From Arthrobacter sp. U41 (lineage in GTDB: Bacteria > Actinomycetota > Actinomycetes > Actinomycetales > Micrococcaceae): DNA of 64,000 nucleotides. The position numbers and the translations under genes were made by a program. Positions 1-8,040 of the stretch are shown in pieces. Each line of letters starts with the position of its first letter. Position 1 is the first letter of the stretch. The notes beneath the pieces were generated by a model, which ran no database searches, was not told the origin of the DNA, and saw nothing but the letters and a program-made list of their open reading frames with translations. Where the stretch lies: contig NZ_VEGI01000002.1 in the NCBI RefSeq assembly GCF_007679325.1, positions 310,001-374,000 on the forward strand, given 5' to 3'.

Positions 1-1
1 C

Positions 2-283
2 ACAACGCCGGACATCGCCCGTCAGATCAACGAGTGGATGGTCAGCGTCGTCAGTGAAGGCATTGGCCGCGGCGCGGCCGTGCCGGGCGTCGAGGTGGCC
101 GGCAAGACCGGCACCGCGGAGCTTGGCGACGGCCTGAACAACTCATGGTTTACCGGGTTCGCCCCGGCGAATGACCCGCAGGTGGCTGTGACTATCGTCA
201 TGGAGGGCGTAGACATCACCACCGGCGCACAGCTAACCAGTCCGAATGCGAAGAAGATTTTTGAGGCGGTGTTGAATAAGTGA
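2..283 (+). CDS. pbpA: Penicillin-binding protein, PbpA/FtsI type, C-terminal fragment
   Basis: Only the last 93 codons lie in the window; the gene runs in from the left edge. The reading frame carries the KTGTAE motif of the transpeptidase domain (third active-site motif of penicillin-binding proteins), followed by a typical end of the domain (NSWFTGFAP, then a beta strand VAVTIVMEG). The stop codon overlaps the GTG start of the kinase gene that follows, so the two are probably cotranscribed. In actinobacteria a rodA-pbpA-pknA-pknB order is standard, which supports an elongation/septation transpeptidase. The active-site serine and SxN motif are outside the window. Confidence 0.9.
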   Translation, partial: TTPDIARQINEWMVSVVSEGIGRGAAVPGVEVAGKTGTAELGDGLNNSWFTGFAPANDPQVAVTIVMEGVDITTGAQLTSPNAKKIFEAVLNK

Positions 284-2115
284 GGCCTTCATCAGGAATC
301 ACCCTCGGCGGCAGATTCCAGCTGACCACGCGCATTGCGATCGGTGGCATGGGAGAAGTCTGGAAAGCCAAAGACCTGATCCTTGGCCGCATCGTCGCCA
401 TTAAGGTGCTCAAGGAGGAGTACACGGGTGACCCCGGCTTCCTTCAGCGGTTCCGCGCCGAGGCACGCCACACCGCGCTCCTCAATCACGTGGGCATCGC
501 CAACGTCTTTGACTATGGCGAGGAAGAAGGTTCCGCGTACCTGGTCATGGAACTGGTCCCCGGCCAGCCGCTGAGCAGCATCATCGAACACGAACAGGTA
601 CTGTCGCCGGACCGTACCCTGTCCATGATCGCGCAGACGGCGCGCGCCCTCTCGGTGGCCCATGCGCAGGGCCTCGTCCACCGCGACATCAAGCCCGGCA
701 ACCTCCTGATCACCCCGGACGGCCGCGTCAAGGTCACGGACTTCGGCATCGCCCGCCTGGCCGACCAGGTCCCGCTGACCCAGACCGGGCAGGTGATGGG
801 CACTGCCCAGTACCTGGCCCCGGAGCAGGCCACCGGCCAGCTGGCCACCGGCGCCTCGGACATCTACGCCCTCGGCGTGATCGGCTATGAGTGCCTCACC
901 GGGCACCGTCCGTTCTCCGGGGAATCCCAGATCGCCATCGCGCTGGCCCAGGTCAACGACGCCCCGCCGCCGCTGCCGGAAACCCTGCCGAAGCCTGTCC
1001 GCGCCCTGCTGATGTCCATGCTGGCGAAGGATCCCAAGAACCGCCCGGCGGACGCGCTCAAACTGTCCGAGGCCGCCGAGGCCATCCGCAACGGTGACAT
1101 CGCCGCAGCACACGCCGCCGTTCCGGGCATGCTGCTCTTTGAGGAGGCAACCGGCCCCATCACGGCGCCGGTGGACGTTCCCACCGCTGCGACAGGTGTC
1201 ATCGGCGGGCCGGACCGGACGACGTCGGCGACCTCCGCTTTGCCGGTGGTGGGCGCCGCTGGCGCGGGCGCGGCGGCGGGTCTGGCTGCCGGTGCAGCCG
1301 CCGCCAGCGCGTACGGGGCACGCAACACGCTGTCGCGGGCGGACGCCCTCGCCGCGGAGCGCGATTGGGAACAGGAGGACGACGGCGACTACGACGAGCC
1401 GGCCGAAGAGCCTGAAAAACGCGGCCGCAGCCCCTGGACCTGGCCTCTGATCGCCCTGATCCTGCTGGTGCTGTTCTCGCTGGTGGGTATTGTTCTCACC
1501 CAGGCTGGAATCCTGTTTCCCGAAACGCCTGCGAGCAGCAGCGCCGTGACCACCAGCGCGAAGCCGACCACCACCAAAGCCTCGCCCACCTCGACCAGCC
1601 CCAGTCCCACCCCCAGCCCCACCACCACGTCCGCGCCGCCAACCCAGTCCACCCCGGCCGCGATCAACCTGATCCCGGAAGAGTACCTGGGCAAGCAGTA
1701 CAACGATGTCCGGAGTGCGCTGATCGGCCTGGGGCTGACTGTCGATGGCGCCGAGGTCTTCAACGACGCCGCTCCCGGAACCGTCGTCGACATCAACCCG
1801 TCCGGGCAGGTTCAGCCGGGCGACACAATCACTGTGAGCTACTCCAAGGGGCCGGAAACCCAGGAACCGGAAACAGTACCGGTGCCGACCCTGCAGTCGG
1901 GAGCAAGCGAGAACACCGTCCAGAAAGCCATTGAGGATGCGGGTCTGCGCTGGGCCAAGGGCGCCGACGTCGATCCGGCGAATGGCGAGGAGCCTGGCAC
2001 GTTCGTCAGCTCCGAGCCCCCTTCCGGAAGCCCTGTGCCCGCCGGCTCCGTCGTCACCTACCATCTGGCCAAGGCCCCCGCCGCGGAATCCAGCCCGAGC
2101 CCAACGGGAACGTAG
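280..2115 (+). CDS. pknA: Ser/Thr protein kinase with PASTA domains (PknA-like)
   Basis: This 611-residue membrane kinase starts with GTG overlapping the pbpA stop by four bases. The kinase domain covers about residues 8-270: glycine loop GGMGEVW, VAIKVLK lysine, catalytic [11 protein letters not shown], and an activation loop with TQT followed by [11 protein letters not shown] low-complexity Ala/Glu-rich linker leads to one membrane segment at about 386-413. A Thr/Ser/Pro-rich stretch and two PASTA repeats (about 461-525 and 530-598) lie outside the cell, where such repeats sense peptidoglycan or lipid II. Position upstream of pknB suggests the PknA role, but mycobacterial PknA lacks PASTA repeats, so this is a PASTA-bearing variant. 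Confidence 0.93.
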   Translation: MRPSSGITLGGRFQLTTRIAIGGMGEVWKAKDLILGRIVAIKVLKEEYTGDPGFLQRFRAEARHTALLNHVGIANVFDYGEEEGSAYLVMELVPGQPLSSIIEHEQVLSPDRTLSMIAQTARALSVAHAQGLVHRDIKPGNLLITPDGRVKVTDFGIARLADQVPLTQTGQVMGTAQYLAPEQATGQLATGASDIYALGVIGYECLTGHRPFSGESQIAIALAQVNDAPPPLPETLPKPVRALLMSMLAKDPKNRPADALKLSEAAEAIRNGDIAAAHAAVPGMLLFEEATGPITAPVDVPTAATGVIGGPDRTTSATSALPVVGAAGAGAAAGLAAGAAAASAYGARNTLSRADALAAERDWEQEDDGDYDEPAEEPEKRGRSPWTWPLIALILLVLFSLVGIVLTQAGILFPETPASSSAVTTSAKPTTTKASPTSTSPSPTPSPTTTSAPPTQSTPAAINLIPEEYLGKQYNDVRSALIGLGLTVDGAEVFNDAAPGTVVDINPSGQVQPGDTITVSYSKGPETQEPETVPVPTLQSGASENTVQKAIEDAGLRWAKGADVDPANGEEPGTFVSSEPPSGSPVPAGSVVTYHLAKAPAAESSPSPTGT

Positions 2116-2169
2116 CCCATCGTGCCCAATTCACCCCGCACCCCATCGCACCGGGAGGACCGCGGCCCC

Positions 2170-4095
2170 GTGAACACCCAGCGCGTCCTCAGCGGTCGCT
2201 ATGAGCTGGGTGAGTTGATCGGACGCGGCGGTATGGCCGACGTCTTCCGCGGCGTGGACACCCGCCTCGGACGTACCGTGGCCGTCAAACTGCTGCGTCC
2301 GGACCTGGCCCGGGACCCCCAGTTCCAGGCCAGGTTCAAGCGCGAGGCCCAGGCGGTGGCCGCCCTGAACCACCCCTCGATCGTTGCCATCTTTGACACG
2401 GGGGACCACGCTGTCCCCGGGGATCACGAAGACACCGTCCGGGTGCCGTATATCGTCATGGAATTCGTTTCCGGGAAAACAATCCGGGACATGATCAGGG
2501 CCAAAGAGGTCAGCATCGACCAGGCGATTGACTTCACGCTGGGGGTGCTCGCCGCCCTGGACTACAGCCACAAAGCCGGAATTGTGCACCGAGACATCAA
2601 ACCGGCCAACGTGATGTTCTGCCCGGAATCCAACAGCGTGAAGGTCATGGACTTCGGAATCGCCCGTGCCATGGCGGATTCCGCCGCGACCATGACCCAG
2701 ACGCAGGCCGTGGTGGGGACCGCCCAGTATCTTTCGCCGGAACAGGCCCGCGGCGAGACCGTCGATGCCCGGAGCGATCTCTACTCCGCAGGCTGCCTGC
2801 TCTACGAGATGCTGGCCGGCAGGCCCCCGTTCATCGGCGACAGTCCCGTTTCCGTTGCGTACCAGCACGTGCGCGAGATCCCTGAACTGGCGAGCAGCCT
2901 GAATCCGGATGTCTCCGAGGCGCTGGACAGCGTGCTGATGAAGGCCCTGCAAAAGAACCGCGCGGACCGCTTCCAGGACGCCGCAGCATTCCGCCGTGCC
3001 CTCCGGGCCGCGCGAAGCGGAGTCGGCGTGGTCCCCCCGGCGGCCAGCGAAGCGGCGACCGACCCCCAGGACACGGTTCCGACGCCGGGCATTGCCCCGA
3101 CTGCAGCCTTCTCGGTCACCGGTGCCAAGTTCCTCGACGAGAATCCCACCGGCCGGCTGCGTCCTGCCCTGGAGTCCCCGGACGAAGATGTCGACGCGCT
3201 GACGGCGCAGGGCAACGTGTACGGTGCCGAGGATACGGGCAGCCTTCCGCTGGTCCTGCCGCCCGAGCGCGAGGACACGTCGCGTCAGAAGTCCCGCCGC
3301 CGGACGTGGATAGCCACGTTGGTGATCCTCACCGTCCTGGTGCTGGCAGGAGGTGGCCTGTGGCTCTACAACATGATGAACCAGGCACCGCCGCCCGTGG
3401 CCAAGGTCCTGGTGCCGTCGGTAACGTCGCTGACCGAGACTGAAGCGCTACAGAGGCTCTACAACGCGGGGCTCAAACCGCAGCTCAGCCGGCTGCAGCA
3501 CGAGACCATCGCCAAGGGTGTGGCCGTGGGCACTGTGCCGGCCGAGGGGAGTGCGCTGGACCCGAACTCTGACATCACACTCAATATTTCCGAAGGCCCC
3601 AGCGTCATCACCATCCCCGCGGACCTGCCCGGACGCACGGAGGCGGCCGCCCGCGATGCGTTGCGCCAGAAGGGGCTCGCCGGCGCACCGGGGACCACCA
3701 TGGCCAACAGCGCCACGGTGCCGGCCGGCATCGTGATCACCACCAAACCGGCGCCGGGGCAAAACGTAGCGCCGGGCAGCACGGTGGAAATTATTGTGTC
3801 CACCGGAAAGGTGGCGGTCCCGCAACTGGTTGGCCTCCCGCGCGCCGACGCCGAGGCTGCGCTGAAGGCTCTGGGCCTTGGCATGAACGCCACGGAGGTC
3901 GAGAACTCCCAGGTGGAACCGGGAAAGGTCACCGGACAGGCCGACGCCGCGGAGGCACTGGTGGAACAGGGCAAAACGATCGCCGTGACAGTTGCCAAGG
4001 CGCCCCCGCCCCCGCCGTCCCCGAGCCCCACACCGACGCCGACCCCGACTCCGACGTCCACCAGGGGCGACAACGACCGCGACCGGGACGAATAG
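2170..4095 (+). CDS. pknB: Ser/Thr protein kinase with three PASTA domains (PknB)
   Basis: The 641-residue kinase is taken from GTG at 2170 because a GGGAGGA ribosome site lies at 2154-2160; an in-frame GTG at 2122 would add 16 unlikely residues. The kinase domain (about residues 8-270) has GRGGMADVF, the VAVKLL lysine, HRDIKPANV, DFGIA and an activation loop with TQTQ before GTAQYLSPEQARG. One membrane segment lies at about 377-401, followed by three PASTA repeats (about 408-475, 476-545, 546-612) and a proline/threonine-rich tail. PknB kinases regulate cell-wall synthesis and division. The gene follows pknA after a 54-base gap and converges on trpG. Confidence 0.95.
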   Translation: MNTQRVLSGRYELGELIGRGGMADVFRGVDTRLGRTVAVKLLRPDLARDPQFQARFKREAQAVAALNHPSIVAIFDTGDHAVPGDHEDTVRVPYIVMEFVSGKTIRDMIRAKEVSIDQAIDFTLGVLAALDYSHKAGIVHRDIKPANVMFCPESNSVKVMDFGIARAMADSAATMTQTQAVVGTAQYLSPEQARGETVDARSDLYSAGCLLYEMLAGRPPFIGDSPVSVAYQHVREIPELASSLNPDVSEALDSVLMKALQKNRADRFQDAAAFRRALRAARSGVGVVPPAASEAATDPQDTVPTPGIAPTAAFSVTGAKFLDENPTGRLRPALESPDEDVDALTAQGNVYGAEDTGSLPLVLPPEREDTSRQKSRRRTWIATLVILTVLVLAGGGLWLYNMMNQAPPPVAKVLVPSVTSLTETEALQRLYNAGLKPQLSRLQHETIAKGVAVGTVPAEGSALDPNSDITLNISEGPSVITIPADLPGRTEAAARDALRQKGLAGAPGTTMANSATVPAGIVITTKPAPGQNVAPGSTVEIIVSTGKVAVPQLVGLPRADAEAALKALGLGMNATEVENSQVEPGKVTGQADAAEALVEQGKTIAVTVAKAPPPPPSPSPTPTPTPTPTSTRGDNDRDRDE

Positions 4096-4120
4096 GGCTT
4101 CCCCTTGCCGGACGCTCCCG

Positions 4121-4762
4121 CTAGTGCTTGATGAGCGGGCTCAGCGCCGAGGCGCGCTGCGCGGCACCGGCCATGCCCAGGGACTCGAGCCAGTTGCCGA
4201 GCATCTGGTAGCCGCCCTCCGTGAGCACCGACTCCGGGTGGAACTGCACCCCGCAAAGGGGCGCGGTGCGGTGCTGAAGTCCCATTACAACTCCGCTCGC
4301 CGTCTCCGCGGTGATTTCCAGGACCTCCGGAATGCTCTCCCGGACCGCGGCGAGGGAATGGTAGCGGGTCGCCGTGAAGGGCGACGGCAGCCCGGTAAAC
4401 ACACTTCCGCCGCGGTGCTCCACGAGGGACGTCTTGCCGTGCATGAGCTCGGGCGCGTGCGTGACGGTCCCGCCGTAGGCCTCAGCCAGCGCCTGGTGGC
4501 CCAGGCAGACACCCAACATCGGCTTCTGATGGCTGCCGCACCACTTGATCAGTTCGATGCAGACCCCCGCCCCGGCGGGGTTTCCGGGGCCCGGGGAGAC
4601 GAGGACGCCGTCGCGCGCTTCCGCGAGCTCGATCGCCTCGGCCAGAGTGACGTCGTCGTTGCGGACCACGGTGGTCTCCGCACCGAGTTCCTGGAGATAT
4701 CCCACCAGGGTGTACACAAAGCTGTCGTAGTTGTCGACGACGAGGATTTTGGTTGTGCTCAT
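4121..4762 (-). CDS. trpG: Class I glutamine amidotransferase, anthranilate/aminodeoxychorismate synthase subunit II
   Basis: The 213-residue protein is a single GATase domain. It has the oxyanion region SPGPGNP (about 56-62), the nucleophile elbow GVCLGHQ with Cys86, and the His-Glu pair in FHPES near residue 175. It releases ammonia from glutamine for chorismate amination. Sequence alone does not separate TrpG (tryptophan) from PabA (folate); no partner subunit is adjacent. The position beside pknB matches the gene called trpG in mycobacteria (Rv0013). It is the last gene of a three-gene minus-strand set with the small membrane protein and the sortase; its ATG overlaps the upstream stop by four bases. 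Confidence 0.9.
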   Translation of the reverse strand: MSTTKILVVDNYDSFVYTLVGYLQELGAETTVVRNDDVTLAEAIELAEARDGVLVSPGPGNPAGAGVCIELIKWCGSHQKPMLGVCLGHQALAEAYGGTVTHAPELMHGKTSLVEHRGGSVFTGLPSPFTATRYHSLAAVRESIPEVLEITAETASGVVMGLQHRTAPLCGVQFHPESVLTEGGYQMLGNWLESLGMAGAAQRASALSPLIKH

Positions 4763-4926
4763 GGCCTTGCTGAACCAATCGTTGAATCAGTGAACTGGGT
4801 GAATTGTGCCATCCAGGGAAAAAGGAACTGAACCATCAATACCAGCACGCCGGCGGCCAGCACCAGCGCGGTGGCAATGCGAAGCCACAAGGGACCGGGC
4901 AAATGCCGGAAGATCCAGGCATACAC
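4759..4926 (-). CDS. Small single-pass membrane protein, 55 residues
   Basis: Reading the minus strand from GTG at 4926 gives a 55-codon frame ending in TGA at 4759-4761. The protein has a basic aromatic N-terminus (VYAWIFRHLPGPLWLR), one hydrophobic helix of about 22 residues, then FPWMAQF and a short polar tail. It begins three bases after the sortase stop and its TGA overlaps the trpG ATG (ATGA), which is the coupling expected of a translated operon gene. I recognise no named family; comparable short ORFs between sortase and trpG occur in relatives as far as I know, but that is from memory. The length is below common gene-calling cut-offs. Confidence 0.75.
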   Translation of the reverse strand: MYAWIFRHLPGPLWLRIATALVLAAGVLVLMVQFLFPWMAQFTQFTDSTIGSARP

Positions 4927-4929
4927 GGC

Positions 4930-5691
4930 TCAGACCTCCCCGGCGGCGCGCTGGACCTGGCCGGCGATCGCAGGCGGGGGGCCCGCCGACGCCGGTTGCC
5001 AGTATTCCAGCAGCGAGTAGGCGATGATCCGTTCCTGGGAGCCGAACCGGGGATTGCAGCTGGTCATCGTGAGGTAGCGCTCCGTGGGGGAGGCCGCCGG
5101 TTGCGTCGGCACCGGGAGCAGGACGTCTGTCCTGGCGGGAAGGACAACTTCGCTGTTCCGGAAGCTGTACACGTAGAAGCCGTCGCGCGTCTGGATGTAA
5201 ATACGGTCCCCGGGGACCAGAGCGTCGACGTTGTCCAGAACCGCGCCATGGGTCTGCCGGTGGCCTGCCACCGCCACGTTGCCCACCGCGCCCGGCATGG
5301 CGGTTCCCTCGTAGTGGCCCAGACCGAGTGAATCCAGCACGGCGGGCGTGGTTCCCTGGACCAGGGGCCGGGCGTAGTCCGCACCGAACCTCGGAACATA
5401 GACAATTCCGATGGTCGAGCCCGCTTCGGGTTCCGCAGCCACCTTCGGCGAACCGTGGTCGATATTGGATGAGCGGACCGGCGCAGCCGGGAGGTCACGG
5501 ACGAAGTGGGTGATGGCGGCACGCTGCGCTGCGTCAGCTGTCAGGTTGGTCCACCACAGCTGCCACGCGATGAAAAGGAGCACGGTCACCCCGGCGGTGA
5601 TGAGCAGCTCACCCAGGACCTGGACGACGCGGAAGGAAACGCCCCGGCGGCGGGTCGACCCGGGGGCGGCTTTCTCCTGCAGCTGCAGCAC
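4930..5691 (-). CDS. Class E sortase
   Basis: The 253-residue protein has a short basic cytoplasmic N-terminus, one membrane anchor at about residues 28-50 and an extracellular sortase fold. The catalytic triad is visible: His144 in AGHRQTHG, Cys212 in MTSCNP and Arg221 in GSQER. Sortase E enzymes of actinobacteria attach surface proteins bearing LAXTG-type signals to the wall; no such substrate is encoded nearby. It is the first gene of the minus-strand operon with the 55-residue protein and trpG, and is divergent from crgA, which places it in the cell-envelope/division block of the origin region. Confidence 0.93.
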   Translation of the reverse strand: MLQLQEKAAPGSTRRRGVSFRVVQVLGELLITAGVTVLLFIAWQLWWTNLTADAAQRAAITHFVRDLPAAPVRSSNIDHGSPKVAAEPEAGSTIGIVYVPRFGADYARPLVQGTTPAVLDSLGLGHYEGTAMPGAVGNVAVAGHRQTHGAVLDNVDALVPGDRIYIQTRDGFYVYSFRNSEVVLPARTDVLLPVPTQPAASPTERYLTMTSCNPRFGSQERIIAYSLLEYWQPASAGPPPAIAGQVQRAAGEV

Positions 5692-5865
5692 GTGGTTTCT
5701 CCTCCCGGACGTTCGCGGCGGGCACCACTGTGGCCTGAACTACAGCTAGAATTGGCTCCGAATAAGAACTTAACCATGACCAAGAGCGCGCTGACCGCCG
5801 GTGGATTCCTTTCTTGCAGGATATCAAGCCAGGGTCCCGCTCCTGTTCCAGCCGTAGGAGGACCC

Positions 5866-6120
5866 GTGCCCGAGTCAAAGCGCCGTAAAGGCGCGAACCA
5901 CGCAACGCCGCAGACTTCCGCCGCGCAGACCTACAAACCCAACCCGGTCTGGTTCAAGCCGGTAATGTTCGGCCTGATGATCATCGGCCTCCTGTGGATC
6001 ATCACCTTCTACATCAGCGAAGGCACGCTTCCAGTCGCCGCCTGGGGATCGGGGAACATCATTGCCGGTTTTGGGATCGCCATCATCGGCTTCCTCATGA
6101 CTACCCGCTGGCGTTCCTGA
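5866..6120 (+). CDS. crgA: Cell division protein CrgA
   Basis: The 84-residue protein is taken from GTG at 5866, preceded by TAGGAGGA at 5855-5861. It has a basic N-terminal tail (PESKRRKG), a conserved NPVWFKPVM segment, then two membrane helices (about 36-56 and 63-80) ending in TTRWR, the layout of CrgA. CrgA interacts with FtsZ, FtsQ, FtsI and CwsA and tunes septum formation in actinobacteria. It is divergent from the sortase and is followed by a strong terminator hairpin, so it is probably monocistronic. The upstream 174 bases hold its promoter, but I see no clear consensus. Confidence 0.95.
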   Translation: MPESKRRKGANHATPQTSAAQTYKPNPVWFKPVMFGLMIIGLLWIITFYISEGTLPVAAWGSGNIIAGFGIAIIGFLMTTRWRS

Positions 6121-6141
6121 CACTAGCTGCAACAGATGAAT

Positions 6142-6170
6142 GGCCGGTACACCGCGTGTGCCGGCCTTTT
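6142..6170 (+). terminator. Intrinsic terminator after crgA
   Basis: An 11-bp stem (GGCCGGTACAC paired with GTGTGCCGGCC, one G-T pair) with a three-base loop is followed by TTTT. It starts 21 bases after the crgA stop. Confidence 0.85.
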
Positions 6171-6241
6171 GCGTTAACTGGTTGCCCTTTGACGGGCCGA
6201 TAATTCAGCAACAGAGAACCAATGCGAGCGAAGGAACCCGG

Positions 6242-6847
6242 ATGGACCCGGCAGTAACCGGTGCGGTAATCGGCGACGACGGCCTGGCCCGGCCGCGGTG
6301 GGCGGCGGTGGACCCGATGCTGCGCGAGTACTACGACACCGAGTGGGGACTGCCGGTCCGGGATGAGCAGGGCCTGTACGAGCGCATCAGCCTCGAGGCT
6401 TTCCAAGCCGGGCTGTCCTGGGCCACCATTTTGCGGAAACGGCCGGCCTTCCGCGCCGCTTTCCACGATTTCCATCCCGACACGGTGGCCGCTTACACCG
6501 ACGCAGACGTTGAGCGTCTGCTACTCGATGCCGGCATCGTCCGCAACCGGCTCAAGATCCGGGCCGCCATCACCAACGCCCGGGCCACCATTGCGCTGAG
6601 GGACGACGGCGGACTGGTGGACTTCGTGTGGGCGTTCCAGCCGGAATCCACGCCCACCCCGACGTCGCACGAAGAAATCCCCACCACCTCGGCGGAGTCG
6701 ATTGCCTTGTCCAAGGCGCTGCGGAAAAAGGGTTTCGCGTTTGTTGGGCCCACCACGATGTTTGCCCTGATGGAAGCGATCGGCATGATCGACACACACC
6801 TGGTGGACAGCCACCGGCGGGGCACGTCAGGTGTCTGGCCCCGCTGA
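6242..6847 (+). CDS. tag: DNA-3-methyladenine glycosylase I, zinc-less variant
   Basis: This 201-residue protein is taken from ATG at 6242 with AAGGAA about five bases upstream. It matches Tag along its length: EYYDTEWGLPV, the LEAFQAGLSWATIL block with the conserved Glu and Trp of the base pocket, DAGIVRNRLKI, and KGFAFVGPTT. Tag removes 3-methyladenine from alkylated DNA. Three of the four zinc ligands of E. coli Tag are changed: Cys4 aligns with Pro18, His17 with Tyr31 and Cys179 with a serine in THLVDSH; only the His175 equivalent remains. It is separated from crgA by a terminator and converges on the rhomboid gene across a 1.2-kb gap. Confidence 0.92.
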   Translation: MDPAVTGAVIGDDGLARPRWAAVDPMLREYYDTEWGLPVRDEQGLYERISLEAFQAGLSWATILRKRPAFRAAFHDFHPDTVAAYTDADVERLLLDAGIVRNRLKIRAAITNARATIALRDDGGLVDFVWAFQPESTPTPTSHEEIPTTSAESIALSKALRKKGFAFVGPTTMFALMEAIGMIDTHLVDSHRRGTSGVWPR

Positions 6848-6879
6848 CATCGTCTTGCTGTGCACAACTGTGCACAAGT

Positions 6880-7673
6880 TCATCCACAGTTATCCACAGT
6901 GTGGATAACGTCCGGGAGCCAGTAATCTCCGCAGGCGCCGACTTCCGCGTGTGCTGGCCCCCGTCAGCGGGTCCACAGGCCACTCTTGCGCGGACTTGCA
7001 CGGCTGGGAGTTATTAACAGTGTGGATTCCCTGTGGATAAGTTGTCGCTGTGGGCACTGAAGCCGTAGTCGCCGACGGTAGCGCAGGATGTCCTGGCTAA
7101 TTCGCTCGGCTGCGGCGCCATGACCGTCTTATCCACTTAACAACAATCCAGTACCCACAACTTATCCACAGGTGGGGATAACTGACCGGTTCGAGCGCCC
7201 TCGGCAGGCTCCTTAGGCCCCGTGACGGTAATTTCGCCGGAAACACTTGGAGCAACAAGTTATTAACACTGTGAACAACCCTGTTGAAATCAGATTTGAA
7301 CCTGGCGTCAAGATCCCCGCGGAGCGTGCGGCCCCGGCGCTTTCCCCGCCGGCCGCCCTGCAGACGCTGGTTAAATGCGCTTTCCAGCCTGGGTTGTCCA
7401 CTTAACCACAGGGTCGCCCACAGGAGTTATCCACAATTGTGGAGATCCTTGGGGGCGCCAACTCGAAATCGCCAGTTGTGGCCCTCAGATCAGGGACGCC
7501 ACCGTGAACTACAGGCATGTAAGTTACCAACAGTGTGGATAAAGGCTGTGGACAACTTTCAGGCCGATCACGCACAGGGCTTCATTGGGCGCTTGAGCAA
7601 CAATGCGGTCGTGGCGCCGAGGTAGGCGTAACAGCGCTACGTGCTGTGGATAACTGGCCACAGCTGTGGGAAA
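6880..7673. other. Cluster of DnaA boxes in a gene-free convergent interval
   Basis: Between the ends of tag and the rhomboid gene (6848-8040) there is no convincing gene. The first 830 bases hold seven exact TTATCCACA boxes: plus strand at 6890-6898, 7162-7170 and 7427-7435; minus strand at 6900-6908, 7032-7040, 7534-7542 and 7645-7653. One-mismatch copies lie at 6880-6888, 7129-7137, 7173-7181, 7402-7410 and 7547-7555 (the last is the TTGTCCACA form common in actinobacteria). The first pair forms a 19-bp palindrome with one central G. AT-rich words such as TTATTAAC occur between boxes. Because both flanking genes end here, promoter control is unlikely; a DnaA-titration or reactivation site, or an auxiliary origin element, fits better. 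Confidence 0.8.
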
Positions 7674-7860
7674 AGAGCTTCCGTCGCCAGGCATCGGGCC
7701 GCCCGGGCGTGCCCTTGGCCGGGGGACGCCGCGAATGACGCTCCAGCCCAGTTGCTCCACCCAAAGACCCGCGCACCAGCGGTCAAGCAGGGCCAGAGGT
7801 ATTACGGCGCGGTCAAGGACCAAGCAACTGGGCGGGAACGTCGGAGCGGGGTCAGCGAGG

Positions 7861-7974
7861 GGAGGGAACTACGCGGGGGACGGCGTGGGTGTCCGCACGG
7901 AAGGCTCCCGTGGACAAACAGAGGGAGGGGAAGTACGCGGGGACGGCGTGGGTGCCCGCACGGAAGGCTCCCGT
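7861..7974. repeat. Two-copy tandem repeat, about 61-bp period
   Basis: A 52-base block at 7861-7912 recurs at 7923-7974 with few changes; the shared core includes GGCGTGGGTG, CCGCACGGAAGG and CTCCCGTG. It lies in the second half of the tag-rhomboid interval, after the DnaA-box cluster. No function is evident; short inverted segments within each copy (CGTG/CACG) could form weak hairpins. An open frame across it has Gly/Arg/Glu-rich low-complexity sequence and is not credible as a gene. Confidence 0.7.
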
Positions 7975-8040
7975 GAAACACAGGGAGCGGGAGAAAGACC
8001 GCGAAGTGCCCAGACGGGCGCCAGAAGAGAACGGTCCGGG

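Noticed and set aside
292..2064. Long open frame antisense to pknA (590 codons), with similar long antisense frames opposite gyrA, gyrB, murJ, the pbp and the lactate dehydrogenase.
   Set aside because: They mirror the GC-rich third positions of real genes, have no ribosome sites or recognisable domains, and their sequence is Arg/Gly/Ala-rich and repetitive.
2122..2169. Upstream GTG start for pknB.
   Set aside because: The 16 extra residues lack kinase similarity and the GGGAGGA ribosome site fits the 2170 start.
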